Origin: Pythium myriotylum
Lineage: Eukaryota > Oomycota > Peronosporomycetes > Pythiales > Pythiaceae
Direction of reading: 5' to 3'
DNA: 64,000 nt
Assembly: GCA_023091665.1 (NCBI GenBank)
Contig: JALJCQ010000017.1
Location: 1,798,001-1,862,000, forward strand
The number at the start of each line of letters is the position of its first letter. Position 1 is the stretch's first letter. Shown piece after piece: positions 33,034-43,677 of this stretch. Position numbers and translations under genes: made by a program. The notes under the pieces were generated by a model, which searched no databases, had not been told where the DNA came from, and was given only the letters and a program-made list of their open reading frames with translations.

Positions 33034-35725
33034 ATGAGAGTCCCAGCCCGGAAGCGCGCGCTGGCCGTCGGCTGGCTCGTCTCAGCCGCCCGTGCCTCTG
33101 CGGTCGCAGTAGATCCCATCGCGTGCGCAGTGCCGACGAGGACGCTGCGCACCGACTGCGCCGAGCGCTGCCCGCGCAAGTCCGTCGACTTCTCCTGTCT
33201 CGCCATCGCGACCAACTCGACCGAGGCCATCGGCGCGTGCTCCGACCTGGGCACGCTCGGCATGTGTCCATCGAGAGACTACACGTGTCAGTCGTTCTGC
33301 TTTGCTGCGTCCAGAAGAGATGCGACAGAGTACGCGTTCCTCATCCCGTTCGGCGAGTGGCAGAGCGAACAGGAGAAGCAGTTCCGCAAGAATGCGAGCG
33401 TCTGGTGGCAGGCACAGATCGATGCACTGCCCACGAAGAGTGATGATATTCCCTACTTGAGTAACGACTATGTCGCCGAGATCGGACCACTCAAACTACC
33501 GTCTTCATTTCGTAGAGTGTTCGTGAGCTGTGGACTAATCCTTCGGTGGCAAAACTAATCGTCGATGTTGTGGTCGTAGTACTCTCGCCGGTGGATTTGA
33601 AAGTGACGGTGGTGTAAAGGGCAAGGCTGCAGATGTCTCGCTTGGGAATGATGTGTTCGTCAACGCAACGAGTATCACGACTGTGACGTTGGCGAATTTG
33701 AAGGTCGGCGGGTCATTCATAAGCGCTCTTCCCGGAAATGTAACGACACTGGGTATCATCAATTGCCTCCTTGAAGCCGTTCCAAGCAATATCACCCAAC
33801 TCTCATCCCTGGCCACTTTGTACGGCTTGTTCTGCGTCCAAGTTGTGTTTCGTGGAGTCATTAATCGTTCTGTGCTGTCTCCTCAGAAATATGTCTTTGA
33901 ATTTTCTGACAAGCATGCCATCGGATTTCAGCTCCTCGACGCTCGTTAGCCTGGATCTGTCGAAGAATAATCTTACGAGTTTCCATCCTTCGAGTCTTCC
34001 CAGTCTCCAAACGCTGTACGTGGTCTCCTGGTGTCTCTTGTAACGATTTCTTACAGTCTTACTTGCTCGATCTGTAGGGACTTGACCGATAACTTCTTCA
34101 CGGCCATTCCTACCGGTGTGTACATGCTGCACAATCTAAGGTCACTTCGGATCGGTCGGAATCCACTTCAACTGGCGGCACTCACACCACAGCAGTTCGA
34201 TTTCCTATCACAACTAGCCAGTTTAGAAATCGACGGATTCTCTGATACCATCGACTGCAGCAGTGGAGAGCGGCGGATTCTACCGCAGTCGTCAATTGCT
34301 GTTTGTGTCACCTCTGCCGAGAACATTGAGACACAGCAACAAGGTCCCGGCGCACATCACAAGACTGCTATTATCGTTGGTGTGACAGTTGGCACGGCTG
34401 CCACCATTCTTTTGGGTTGGTTCCTGTGGACGAGGCATGACAATCGCAGAGCTCCACAGAGATCCAAAACGGAAGACGTTGCTGGCTACGTGAAGCTTGA
34501 TTCAGAGCAAAGCAACGCAAGTGGCGGAGATATCGTTGATAGCAGCGGCGACAACAACTACCCTCGAGTCTTCTTTGCAAAACCCACGCCTGATGATTCG
34601 ACGTCTGCGACTCAGTCACTTGCAAGCTCATTACTCGATCAAAGTAATAGTAGTGGGGGTCCTGGGGTCGATCTAAGCAACGGTACCTCTTCGAGCGGAG
34701 AGAACAGTGCAACAAGTAGTTTGACCCAGACAAGAACAATTGTCCTCTCGAGATCCCAAAGTAATCTGTCAGGTTCGACTTTGTGGGACGACGGGGAGCT
34801 CAACGCGTACCTGCTGAAGTATGAAGACATCGAAGACGTGCGGTTGATCGGTAGTGGTGCTCACGGTGTTGTTTGGCTGGTCAATTATCGCAAGACACGT
34901 CAACTGGCATCCAAACGACTTGTCCGAGACCAAATCACACGGCAAAAAACGTTCGACTTTGTCCAGGAGATTAAACTGGTCGCACAGCTGAATCACCCGA
35001 GTGTCGTAACATTCGTTGGCGTTGCGTGGACGGTCGAGACAGACCTTCAGGCACTCTTTGAGTACATGTGCAACGGCGACCTACGGACGTATCTGGAGCA
35101 TACTCGGCCAGACAGCGAGGCAGGACTCAAGACTACGGTCAGCGCACAAGACGAAGGAGATCGAGTGGCTCTATCGTGGATCCATGACAAGTGGCAGATT
35201 GCATTAAGCTTTTGCGAAGCGCTTGTCTACGTCCACTCGTTTTTGCCGTCGCTCGTGCATCGAGACCTCAAGTCCCGGAACGTTCTGCTGAGCCACGAAA
35301 TGAAGGCCAAACTCAGTGACTTCGGCGTCGCCAGATTCGAGTCGGAGAACGGCACGATGAGCACGAACGTTGGCACCGGCAAGTGGCTCGCGCCAGAAGT
35401 CATCTCTGGCAGCAGGACGTACGACTCTTCCTGCGATGTGTACGCGTTCGGCGTGGTCTTATCGGAGCTCGATACGCATCGTCTGCCGTATGAAGATGTT
35501 GTCGGCGACCACGGCGGACGGCTCCCCGAGGTCGCGATCCTACAACGCGTCGCGGCTAACCAACTCAAGCCGACCTTCCTCCCTAGCTGCCCTCGTGAAA
35601 TCGCGAGTCTGGCGATGCGGTGCCTGAGCTTTGACCCAGAGCAGCGGCCATCCGCCGTGAACATCGCCTTCGAGCTGCGCACGTTCGCCAAGAAGCACGG
35701 CTTCTACGTCGTGAAGCAGCTCTAG
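33034..35725 (+). CDS. LRR receptor-like TKL kinase 5
   Basis: Exons 33034..33518, 33580..33819, 33887..34015, 34078..35725; all introns are phase 2, giving 833 residues. Signal-like start (RALAVGWLVSAARASAVA), cysteine cap (CAVPTRTLRTDCAERCPRK), then LRRs. The third exon (129 nt) carries two repeats (NMSLNFLTSM, LDLSKNNLTSF), so one intron present in kinases 1-4 is missing. The stalk is Ser/Asn-rich, the helix lies near 380 (AIIVGVTVGTAATILLGWFL), and the kinase starts near 537 with GSGAHG, LASKRL, HRDLKSRN, DFGVAR and WLAPEV intact. An insert of about 20 residues (DSEAGLKTT..) lies before the catalytic loop and is not seen in the neighbours. Confidence 0.92.
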
Positions 35726-35982
35726 TAGTGTTGGTAGTGAAGTCCAGAACAACCACTAGATGAATCGAGGCAATAACTTATTCAAACTGTCCAGCCAGTC
35801 GTGCCATTTCATGAGATCTCAGACGATTGCCAGCGTCGCATACACGCCCACGACGGAGCCGAAACGGCTTGTTGGTCGTGCATCCTCGACTGAGCTGGAG
35901 CTTGAGTCCTACGATCGCATTCAAGAGGATATTCTCCCTTGCAGCCACGGTCATCTCGCACTCGCACTCGCTCTTTTCAGCC

Positions 35983-37126
35983 ATGGCGCCTTCCGCGCCC
36001 GACGCCAAGCTCCAGCGCGAGAGAGAGCGCAAGCGCCGCGCGCGCGTCCAGCAGAAGGTGCGTGCGACGCTCTTCTTTGCTCTCAGTCCGCGACGCCGCT
36101 GACGAACGCCGAGACCAGACCAAGCTGTCGCGCATGCACGAACAGGTGCGCGTGCTCGAGGCCGTGGCGGCCGCGCTCGCGACCTTGGGCGCCGAGGACG
36201 CGGCGTGGGACGACTTCCTCGACGACGACGCCAGGCGCGTGCGCGCCTTCCTGCGCAAATCCATCGCCCTCGCCCACGAGACGCAGGCGCTCGTTCGTGA
36301 CTGCGGGACCATGCGACGGCTTCTGCGCGAGCACGAGCTGTGGGCCGCGACCACGCGAGCGCTACTGGCCCAAGACGGCGCGAGCGACAGCGACTGGCAT
36401 TGGAATCTCATGCGCTGGCACGCCCTCAGCCTCGCGTACTTCACGCCATGGACCGCCGCCGAGTGCCTGCTCGAGGTGGACGCGGCCATCCGCGAGATGA
36501 ACGCGTTCGTGTGGAGCACCGACGCTCTGTCGTCGGGTATGAGCGTCATGGGTTGGCACGACCGACGACGTCTAAACCGCGCATCCGCGTCGATCCAGTT
36601 CTGCTTCCACAAAACCTTCCGCGCGAGCGACCTGCTCCACCACATCGACCACCACTGGGGCGTCTACACGCAGACAGAGCAGTATGCTCGCATCGTGCTA
36701 GGCGGCAACGCGCTCGCCAGTCTCGAGGTGCTGCAGCGCGTCGCCCCAAATATGTTCATCGTAAGATACGACGAACGGTACGCAGGCGATGTCCTCAACG
36801 TGCACGTGCTCTACCTCCTCTTCCGCGTAGAGATCGAGCGTGGCTTCCTGCTCGGCCTGCGGTCCATAGCATCCCCAGAAGTGCAGCGTGCGACCGCCTC
36901 CGCGACCGACTGCTGGACCTCTGACTCGGTGTGGCTTCGGTGGGAACTGCTCGATGGCAAACGAAGAGACGATGTGGACCTGCGGTGCGCTGACTATGTG
37001 CAATCTGTCGGAGGCTCGCTCGCGGGAGACGACGTCAGCTACGCCAACCGATGGCTGTTTGAAGCGCTTGCTGCAGTGATTCGAGCTGAGGTGGCCGCGA
37101 CTAACAAGACATATCTCCAGTTTTGA
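35983..37126 (+). CDS. Unrecognised protein with basic N-terminus, inside the kinase cluster
   Basis: Exons 35983..36057 and 36119..37126; the 61-bp intron is phase 0, giving 360 residues. Exon 1 is strongly basic (LQRERERKRRARVQQK) and runs into a short heptad-like helix (MHEQVRVLEAVAAALATL), which recalls a small bZIP region but lacks the usual Asn/Arg signature. The remainder is a single compact domain with WHWNLMRWHALSLAYFTPW, FCFHKTFRASDLLHHIDHHW and MFIVRYDERYAGDVLNVHVL. I recall oomycete paralogue families with this layout, sometimes labelled bZIP-like, but cannot name the domain. It is the only non-kinase gene between 18 and 39 kb. Confidence 0.7.
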
Positions 37127-37169
37127 GCAGTGGTTCGTTAAATAGTGTGCAGCATCTACTCGAAGGATT

Positions 37170-39667
37170 CTACCGCGAGTCATGATGCGATCTCGACATC
37201 TCTTTCCGGATCGACTCTAGCGCGTGCGCTAAGTCCATCGCGCTCGGTCGGGCTGTTGGCTCAAAAGACAGACACCTGCTCACCACTCTAGCTATCTCCG
37301 ACGGACACGAGTCACCCAGGGACGGTCTCACGAGCCCGCTTGCGACCATCTGGAGCACCGCTACCTCAGGAAGTTTGTTTCCTTGTGGGCCCCTCAAGTC
37401 GTCGTATGGGAGTCGATGGGTGTCCAGCTCCGTCATGATCACACCAAATGCGTAAATATCGCACGAGGCATCGTAGTTCTTGCTACCAGCGATAACTTCC
37501 GGTGCGAGCCACTTGCCCGTTCCTACACCGGTTGTCATGGTGCCGTTATCCGATACGAACCGAGAGACGCCGAAGTCGCACACCTTGGCACTGAGATCGT
37601 CGGCCAGCAGGATGTTTCTGGACTTTAAATCACGGTGCACGAGTGGTGGCGAGAAAGAGTGTACGTAAACGAGCGCCTCCACTATGTCGATCGCCAATTG
37701 TAACTTTTGCACATACCACGACGTGGGTGTCTCTTGTGACGCCTCTAAGAACGACCTCAGATCCCCGTTCGGCATGTACTCTAGCAATGCCTGCAGATCT
37801 GTCTCGATTGTCCACGCAACCCCCACGAGTTGGACAATCTTAGGGTGGACTAGCTGCATGTTCAGCTTGATCTCCATGACGAAGTCCAAGGTTTTCTGAC
37901 GAGTCACCTGGTCTTTGATTAGACGCTTCGACGCGAGCAGGCGGTTGGTAGGGAGATAGCGGACGAGCCACACGATAGCAAAGCCGCCGCTGCCAATCAC
38001 TCGGACATCCTCAATATCCTCCAGCTGGAGCTGCCTCGATACCATATCGTCGTCGTCCCATAGGGACTGACCGCTACTTAGCACCGAGTCGTCCGTTAGC
38101 AACATAGCCGCATGGCGAGTTTTCTTGAGTGCGCTGCCTCCGCTGCTTCCAGATACCCCCGCGCTGCCTCCTGAAGGATCATCCAGCTTGGCAAAACCAG
38201 GCTCAGATTCATCGGTCGTGTTCGCATCGCGACGACTTCTTCGCTTCCACGTAGCAAACCCGAACGCCCCACCTCCTGCCACGAGCACCGCCGCCACGAC
38301 GATCACGACCTTTACTACTGTCGACAAACCGTTGCTACGGCTGGTGCGAGTTGTACTTGCGCTACCCTTATTGTTGTACGCCGCAAGCTGCTCGTCCGTC
38401 ACTACGCACACTGAGCCACTCTGGCCACGGAAAGTCTTGACCTGCTCTGGAGTACAGCTAGTATTGTCCATGGCGTCAGCATCGATCGAGAACTGCTCGA
38501 GCGTGCTGAGCTGTTCGTATTGAGCGACTGAGAAGATGACGGTGGCCATATCTGGATTTTTGTTCACTTTAAGGGTATTGAGGCTCTTCATTGTGAACAC
38601 GACAGAAGGAAACTGCTGCAATTTGTTGTCGGCGAGATCTCTGCATTGAACAGTCGTTAGCCACTGACAACTGAACTAGTCGCCACGATTTACCACGTAC
38701 AAGAACTCGAGACTGGGGAAAGTTGCGTCGAAAGTTGTTATCAGATTCTCACCGATTGCCAGAGTTTTCAGCTTCGGGAGGTTTAATGTCACGGGCACTT
38801 CCGTAAGGTAGTTGCGCTGGAACGACCTACACATTAAGATAAGAATGGTGAACACACGCGTTGCTTTGCATCCTCAGAACGACGAATGGCATACAAAGCA
38901 TCAAGCTCAGTAAGTCGCGCGATAGAGCTTGGTATCTCTTTGAGATTTGCGTTCGTGACGTCGACCACAGGAATTGCTACCGGTAAGATCTCTGGGAAGT
39001 CTGGCAGTCGCCGACCCAGATCGATGTTCATCATCGCAATTAACTTCATATCTGGGACCTTCGAGAACGCAGCTGGATCGATCTGAAGATCAACCACTTG
39101 ACCCCGAGTGCCAGTGTCTTCGTTTCGACCACCAGAGAGAACTCTGCCTCCGTGCGCAAGACGATGTTAGCGAACTCATGATAGTATGTGTGTTTAAACG
39201 AGCACATCTCACATTTGGTTGATGCGTGTCGGCAGGTCCAGAACACCAATGCGCCGAACAAATTCGTTGGTCTCATATGGCGGGTACGTCGAGTCGCTCG
39301 TCGCATTGCTCGATCCAGAGGAGGAAGAAGACGAGAGCGTTGGTGCTCTTGTCGAGCGTGACGTATTGAACGTGATGTAAAATCGAAGGATGCCCGAGTC
39401 GTAAAACGGCTCAAAGCACTGGTAGACGCAGCTTTTGTTCGCGGACGGCGTCACGCACGAGCTCTTTGGACTGGCGTCCGCAAAGTCGACGCTGCATGGG
39501 CTGCGCTCAGCCGCCGCGTAGACGACACATGTGTAGTTGCTAGTCGGGCAGACGTCGCCGCAGCTGTGCGAGAGCGTCTTGAAGGGCAGCGCCGTGCACG
39601 CGTCCGCCGCGATGCGCGCAGGGCTGGCCGCCAGCAGCGCGAGTGGCAGCAGGGACCGACTCCGCAT
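37170..39667 (-). CDS. LRR receptor-like TKL kinase 6
   Basis: Exons 39667..39213, 39143..38895, 38826..38701, 38640..37170; all introns are phase 2, giving 766 residues. Signal peptide (LLPLALLAASPARIAADA), cysteine cap (CTALPFKTLSHSCGDVCP, SCVYQCF) and a Ser-rich run, then LRRs. Exon 3 (126 nt) again carries two repeats, as in kinase 5. A short stalk, a helix near 381 (VVIVVAAVLVAGGGAFGFA) and the kinase from about 488 follow. GSGGFA, LASKRL, HRDLKSRN, DFGVSR and WLAPEV are intact. It ends only 43 bp from the stop of the preceding plus-strand gene, tail to tail. Confidence 0.92.
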
Positions 39668-40155
39668 CCAGCCTTCCTCCTCGTGCGGAATCAGTTCATG
39701 ACCTGGTGAGGAGACTCAAGTCGCGCTCCCAGCTGTTTGGGTGGGAACAACGGCGTACAGTACCTACTCTGAATACACAACTAGACATATTTTCGGACAT
39801 ATCACGACGGCAAATATGTCAGAAGTATGTCGTGAAAGACTCGGCTTAATATCGCAGCCAGAGGCGACGGTCATGGCTCTGATGCAGATTGGTGACTGAA
39901 GAATTGCAAGTGTGAGATCGGGCGTCAGGTTCCGAGTTGTCAGCAGTCATGCGTGTCCTGGTGAGATCAAACGTCTTGTGTGTACGTGTTTTTCGGCAAG
40001 TGATTACCCGTCCGCTGTTGTGTGGCGCGCGAATTCGAAACGAATGGTCCAAAGCAAACATAGTTATCGGACACCAGAGCATCGAGAGATTGTGGATATA
40101 TATTACGATTGCGCCAGACAAACAGTTCTTCTCTATACTGTAGTCTGAGGTGGGT
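39668..40155 (+). other. Intergenic, nothing recognised
   Basis: About 490 bp between the start of kinase 6 and the 3' end of fibrillarin. No gene-like frame. Confidence 0.6.
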
Positions 40156-41109
40156 TTATTTCTTGTCCTTCTTCGGAGGGCGGTACGAGCCCACGACGAC
40201 GGCGTGGTCACGCTCATATGGCTCAAGAGTGAGCTGCTCAGCAGGCTTGAACTGCTCCTGCTGAAGCTTCTTAACCTCACGGGCGAAAACAGCCTCAGCC
40301 GGAGCCGTCGAGTCAATGCAACTGGCCTTGATCGAGATGATGAAGTGGCCACCATTCTTGAGGAAGTAGCTGGCGTTCAGTGCCACAATACGAGCCTGGT
40401 CAGGCTGAGCAACATCGGCAAAGACGGTGTCGACCATTGGCACAAGCATACGGTACTTGAGAGGGTGGCGAGCATCCTCAATGATCGGGATGACGTTGGT
40501 GCGCGACTTGGCGACGTTGATGAGATCACGGCCCGAGCGGTGGGAGAACTCCACAGCGTAGACAGCACCCGACGGACCAACAATATCCGAGACGTGCGAC
40601 ACAGTCGTGCCCGAGGCGCCACCGAGGTAGAGCACCTTCGAGCCAGGGGCGATGTAGATGTTGTCCACACCACCGAGGATAGCGGCAGCGATCTTGGAAC
40701 GGAACGGGTTCCACACGCGGTACTCGACCTTCTCTGTGCCTTCACCCGAAGCCGACGGCACATCGACCGAGATGCGCTTCTCGCCGTACACGCTCTTGCC
40801 CGGCGTGGAGTTGAGCGTCACGAGGGCGTCTTCCTTGCCACGCGCGATGAACACGCCGGCGTGACGGTGCGGCTCGACGATGACCTTGGCGCCGCCCTTC
40901 ATGCCACCGGCACCGCCACGGCCACCGCCACGGCCTCCCCCACGACCGCCACGGCCACCGCCACGTCCACCGCCGCGACCACCGCCGCGGCCACCAGCGG
41001 CGCCGCCACGACCGCCACCACGACCGCCGCCGCGGCCTCCAGCTCCACCGCGGCCTCCGCCACGGCCTCCGCCACGACCTCCACCACGCATACCTCCACG
41101 GCCAGACAT
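40156..41109 (-). CDS. FBL: Fibrillarin (rRNA 2'-O-methyltransferase)
   Basis: Single coding exon, 317 residues, starting [10 protein letters not shown]. Residues 1 to about 80 form a glycine/arginine-rich GAR domain made of GGRGG units. The methyltransferase domain follows with [55 protein letters not shown] (SAM-binding loop), [14 protein letters not shown] and [12 protein letters not shown]. Fibrillarin is the catalytic subunit of box C/D snoRNPs in the nucleolus. The open frame extends upstream but without family sequence, so the ATG at 41109 was taken. Head-to-head with NDP kinase. Confidence 0.97.
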   Translation of the reverse strand: MSGRGGMRGGGRGGGRGGGRGGAGGRGGGRGGGRGGAAGGRGGGRGGGRGGGRGGRGGGRGGGRGGAGGMKGGAKVIVEPHRHAGVFIARGKEDALVTLNSTPGKSVYGEKRISVDVPSASGEGTEKVEYRVWNPFRSKIAAAILGGVDNIYIAPGSKVLYLGGASGTTVSHVSDIVGPSGAVYAVEFSHRSGRDLINVAKSRTNVIPIIEDARHPLKYRMLVPMVDTVFADVAQPDQARIVALNASYFLKNGGHFIISIKASCIDSTAPAEAVFAREVKKLQQEQFKPAEQLTLEPYERDHAVVVGSYRPPKKDKK

Positions 41110-41393
41110 CTCGCTCTGTTGCCTCGTGTTCGAGATTATCGAATGCCGCCGGCAGGAGAGACCACCAAGCGCCGTGACCAGCCAACCGCCGTCGTCAAGC
41201 GCAGCCAGCCAAACGAGCTCCACCTGGTGGGCAGCTACGGTACCGTAATAATGGTACATCGACGTGGACCACCCCAATCGCGAGTTGCTTGAATCTGGAC
41301 GAGAGCGATCCTCTATTGAGAGCATGTGATCTGGGAACGAGTGGCTTCGCCCTCGCCCTCCTCACTCTCGAGAACGAAAGATCCTCAGCAACC

Positions 41394-41920
41394 ATGGCCC
41401 GTGAACGCACCTACATCATGGTCAAGCCGGACGGCGTCCAGCGCAACCTCGTGGGCGAGATCATCAAGCGCTTCGAGGCCAAGGGCTTCAAGCTCGTCGC
41501 CCTCAAGCTCGTCGCCCCGGGCCGCGAGCACCTCGAGAAGCACTACGCCGACCTCGCCGGCAAGGGCTTCTTCGCCGGCCTCATCAACTACATGGTACGT
41601 TTCAAGTTGCCCACTGCGTTTTGCTTCAGTGACGAGAGACTCACCTGCTGCTTTGCTGTGCACAGACCTCGGGTCCGGTCGTGGCCATGGTCTGGGAGGG
41701 CGCCAACGTTGTCGCCATGGGCCGCCTCATGCTCGGCGCCACCAAGCCGTCCGAGTCGGCGCCTGGCACCATCCGTGGCGACTTCTGCATTGAGGTCGGA
41801 CGCAACGTCTGCCACGGTTCGGACTCGGTCGAGTCGGCCAACAAGGAGATCGCGCTCTGGTTCCCGGAGGGCATCACCGAGTGGAACTCGAGCAACGACG
41901 ACTGGGTCCACGAGAACTAA
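41394..41920 (+). CDS. NME: Nucleoside diphosphate kinase
   Basis: Exons 41394..41594 and 41666..41920 (71-bp phase-0 intron), 151 residues, the usual length of a group I NDP kinase. [20 protein letters not shown] opens the fold; [27 protein letters not shown] and the active-site His in NVCHGSDS (about residue 117) are all present. The family average is NIIHGSDS or NVCHGSDS. The enzyme transfers the gamma phosphate between NTPs and NDPs through a phospho-His. It ends [12 protein letters not shown], a typical group I tail. Codon use is strongly GC-ending, as in a highly expressed gene. Confidence 0.97.
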
Positions 41921-42381
41921 GTTCGTCCGTGGCTGTGTATTGCCTCGCTCGGCTGAACCAGCTTCAGCACGGGCAGGCGGTCCCTTATCAATGCACGTAG
42001 TTTCCCTTCTTCCCCTACTTGTGTCCCGGTGATGGAGTCCTCGAACGAGAGGTTACTTGAAGTGCAAGTTGCGCGAAGGTAACTCGAACTCAGGTGAACC
42101 GGCGCGGCCTTTCTCGCCGATGAGCGAGAATAGCACGAGCCGCAACGGCTCTGCGGCAGCTTCCACCGGCGTTCCTTCGCGACGCTGTGCGGGGGATAAG
42201 ACCGCGACTGAGCCTGCGTCTGAGCCCGCCCAGAGCATCGTCCCGTGAGCTGTGGCCGATTACGAAGCTCCGCGAAACGAGGCGCACGCGTCAACGCAAG
42301 ACCCTCGCGAGCGCGGTTCATGGTGGTGGGCTCACCAGAGCAACAGCAGCACGCTGCCCACCACTAGCCCCCGGTCGCAAA
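41921..42381 (+). other. Intergenic, nothing recognised
   Basis: About 460 bp between two plus-strand genes, presumably the NDP kinase 3' UTR and the next promoter. Confidence 0.55.
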
Positions 42382-43584
42382 ATGGACGCCGCCATTTCTG
42401 ACGACGGCGACGTCAAAGTCGAACCGGCTTTCCGGCCTTTCTTCTGGATGTTCGCCGTCGCTGCTCTCGTCCTGTTCCACTTTGCGATGGGCTACGCACG
42501 CAAGTACTGTGCTATGGCCGCCTTCGTGCTGCCGGTGAGTTGATCCACTACATCTCAGCTATCTGCTCATTTCACTTTCATGCTGATAAATGTGCAGCCA
42601 TTCATTTGCCTCTGTATAGTCTTCGACAACGTCGTCATGGCAACGACAGGTATCCACCGCGACAAGCCCGTAGTGCAGGCAATGCTTGCCTTTCACTCGT
42701 GCGTCATTCCTATGATCCTCCTCGTGTGCTACGAGATTGCATATCACGTGCACAAACAGAAGTCAGTGAACTTCTGTGGAATCTCCTTCGAAAGCGGCCA
42801 TCGCCGCATGCTCGGTCGCAACGCGCTGTCCACGTGTCTCCGATTTTCCGTTTGGCTTATTGGTGTGGCACTGCTCGTCATGAATCTGATGTCTAGCTAT
42901 CGCTGGCGGCACGAAAACCCCGAGATCAAGAGCATCTACGACTTGGAAGGCGACTCAACGACACATGCGATCTTCGCCATCGCTCCAGCACTGGTGCTCG
43001 TCATCCTCTCGCTCTACATCGGGCTTCAGCTGTGGAACTACGGCACCTTCTACTCGTATATGGTTCATGCAACGTGCTTCAATCCGTGGATCTGGATGCT
43101 TGTCGGTTCGGTCACTTTACTCGCGGGATATTTGATGCCGACGCCAATTTATCCGCTCACATCGAATGCTGGAGAGCTTGTGATGATCGCGACAGTGATC
43201 CGTATGTTTCGAGAAGTTCACCACGACATTCAGCAGGGCCAGCAGATGCGAAACTTCATTGATCCTATTCCGACTGTATCGCCGCAGAGTCAGAGTCGCA
43301 GTGGGATCTTACTCAGTCAAGGCGGCAAGTACTCGCCAATGAGTGCAAGCCCATCCGGCATGAGCGGCGGGGCTAATACTGGCTCATCGGCCACGTACCT
43401 CGAAGTCTTCACCCCACGTGAAGCCCAGCAACTCCAGCTAGCAGTCGATGAGACAACGGTTGATAGTTCAACCGCCCACCTGCGCCTTGGCGTGGGCGGC
43501 CCGACGACGTCCTCATCAGCGTCCTCAAACACTTTCTTCTCGGTGGTCGTATCATCTTCACGAACAAATCCTCTCTTCGATTAG
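42382..43584 (+). CDS. Multi-pass membrane protein with about seven helices, unassigned
   Basis: Exons 42382..42534 and 42598..43584 (phase-0 intron), 379 residues. Hydrophobic segments occur at FFWMFAVAALVLFHFAMGYA, FVLPPFICLCIVFDNVVMA, VIPMILLVCYEIAYHV, FSVWLIGVALLVMNLM, FAIAPALVLVILSLYIGLQL and FNPWIWMLVGSVTLLAGYLM, with a weaker seventh near NAGELVMIATVIRM. About 100 polar, Ser-rich residues follow, probably in the cytosol. The first 17 residues are acidic and carry no signal peptide. The count and layout recall a seven-helix receptor, but none of the class motifs I know is visible, so no function is proposed. Confidence 0.78.
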
Positions 43585-43677
43585 ACGCTTCCGACACATA
43601 TTCAGTCATAAAGCTTCCATTTTGTATTAGACGGGTTTTCGAAGTGAACAACAGGTCGGACTGCGACCACCACGCAC

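Noticed and set aside
35760..36500. 246-codon plus-strand frame overlapping the lone gene in the kinase cluster
   Set aside because: Its translation is Arg/Pro/Ser-rich, and the neighbouring frame, entered through a 61-bp phase-0 intron, gives an ordered domain running to 37126.
40150..41292. 380-codon open frame on the plus strand, opposite fibrillarin
   Set aside because: It is a shadow of the Gly/Arg-rich fibrillarin gene: its Ala/Thr-rich run mirrors the GGN-CGN codons, and it has no family sequence of its own.
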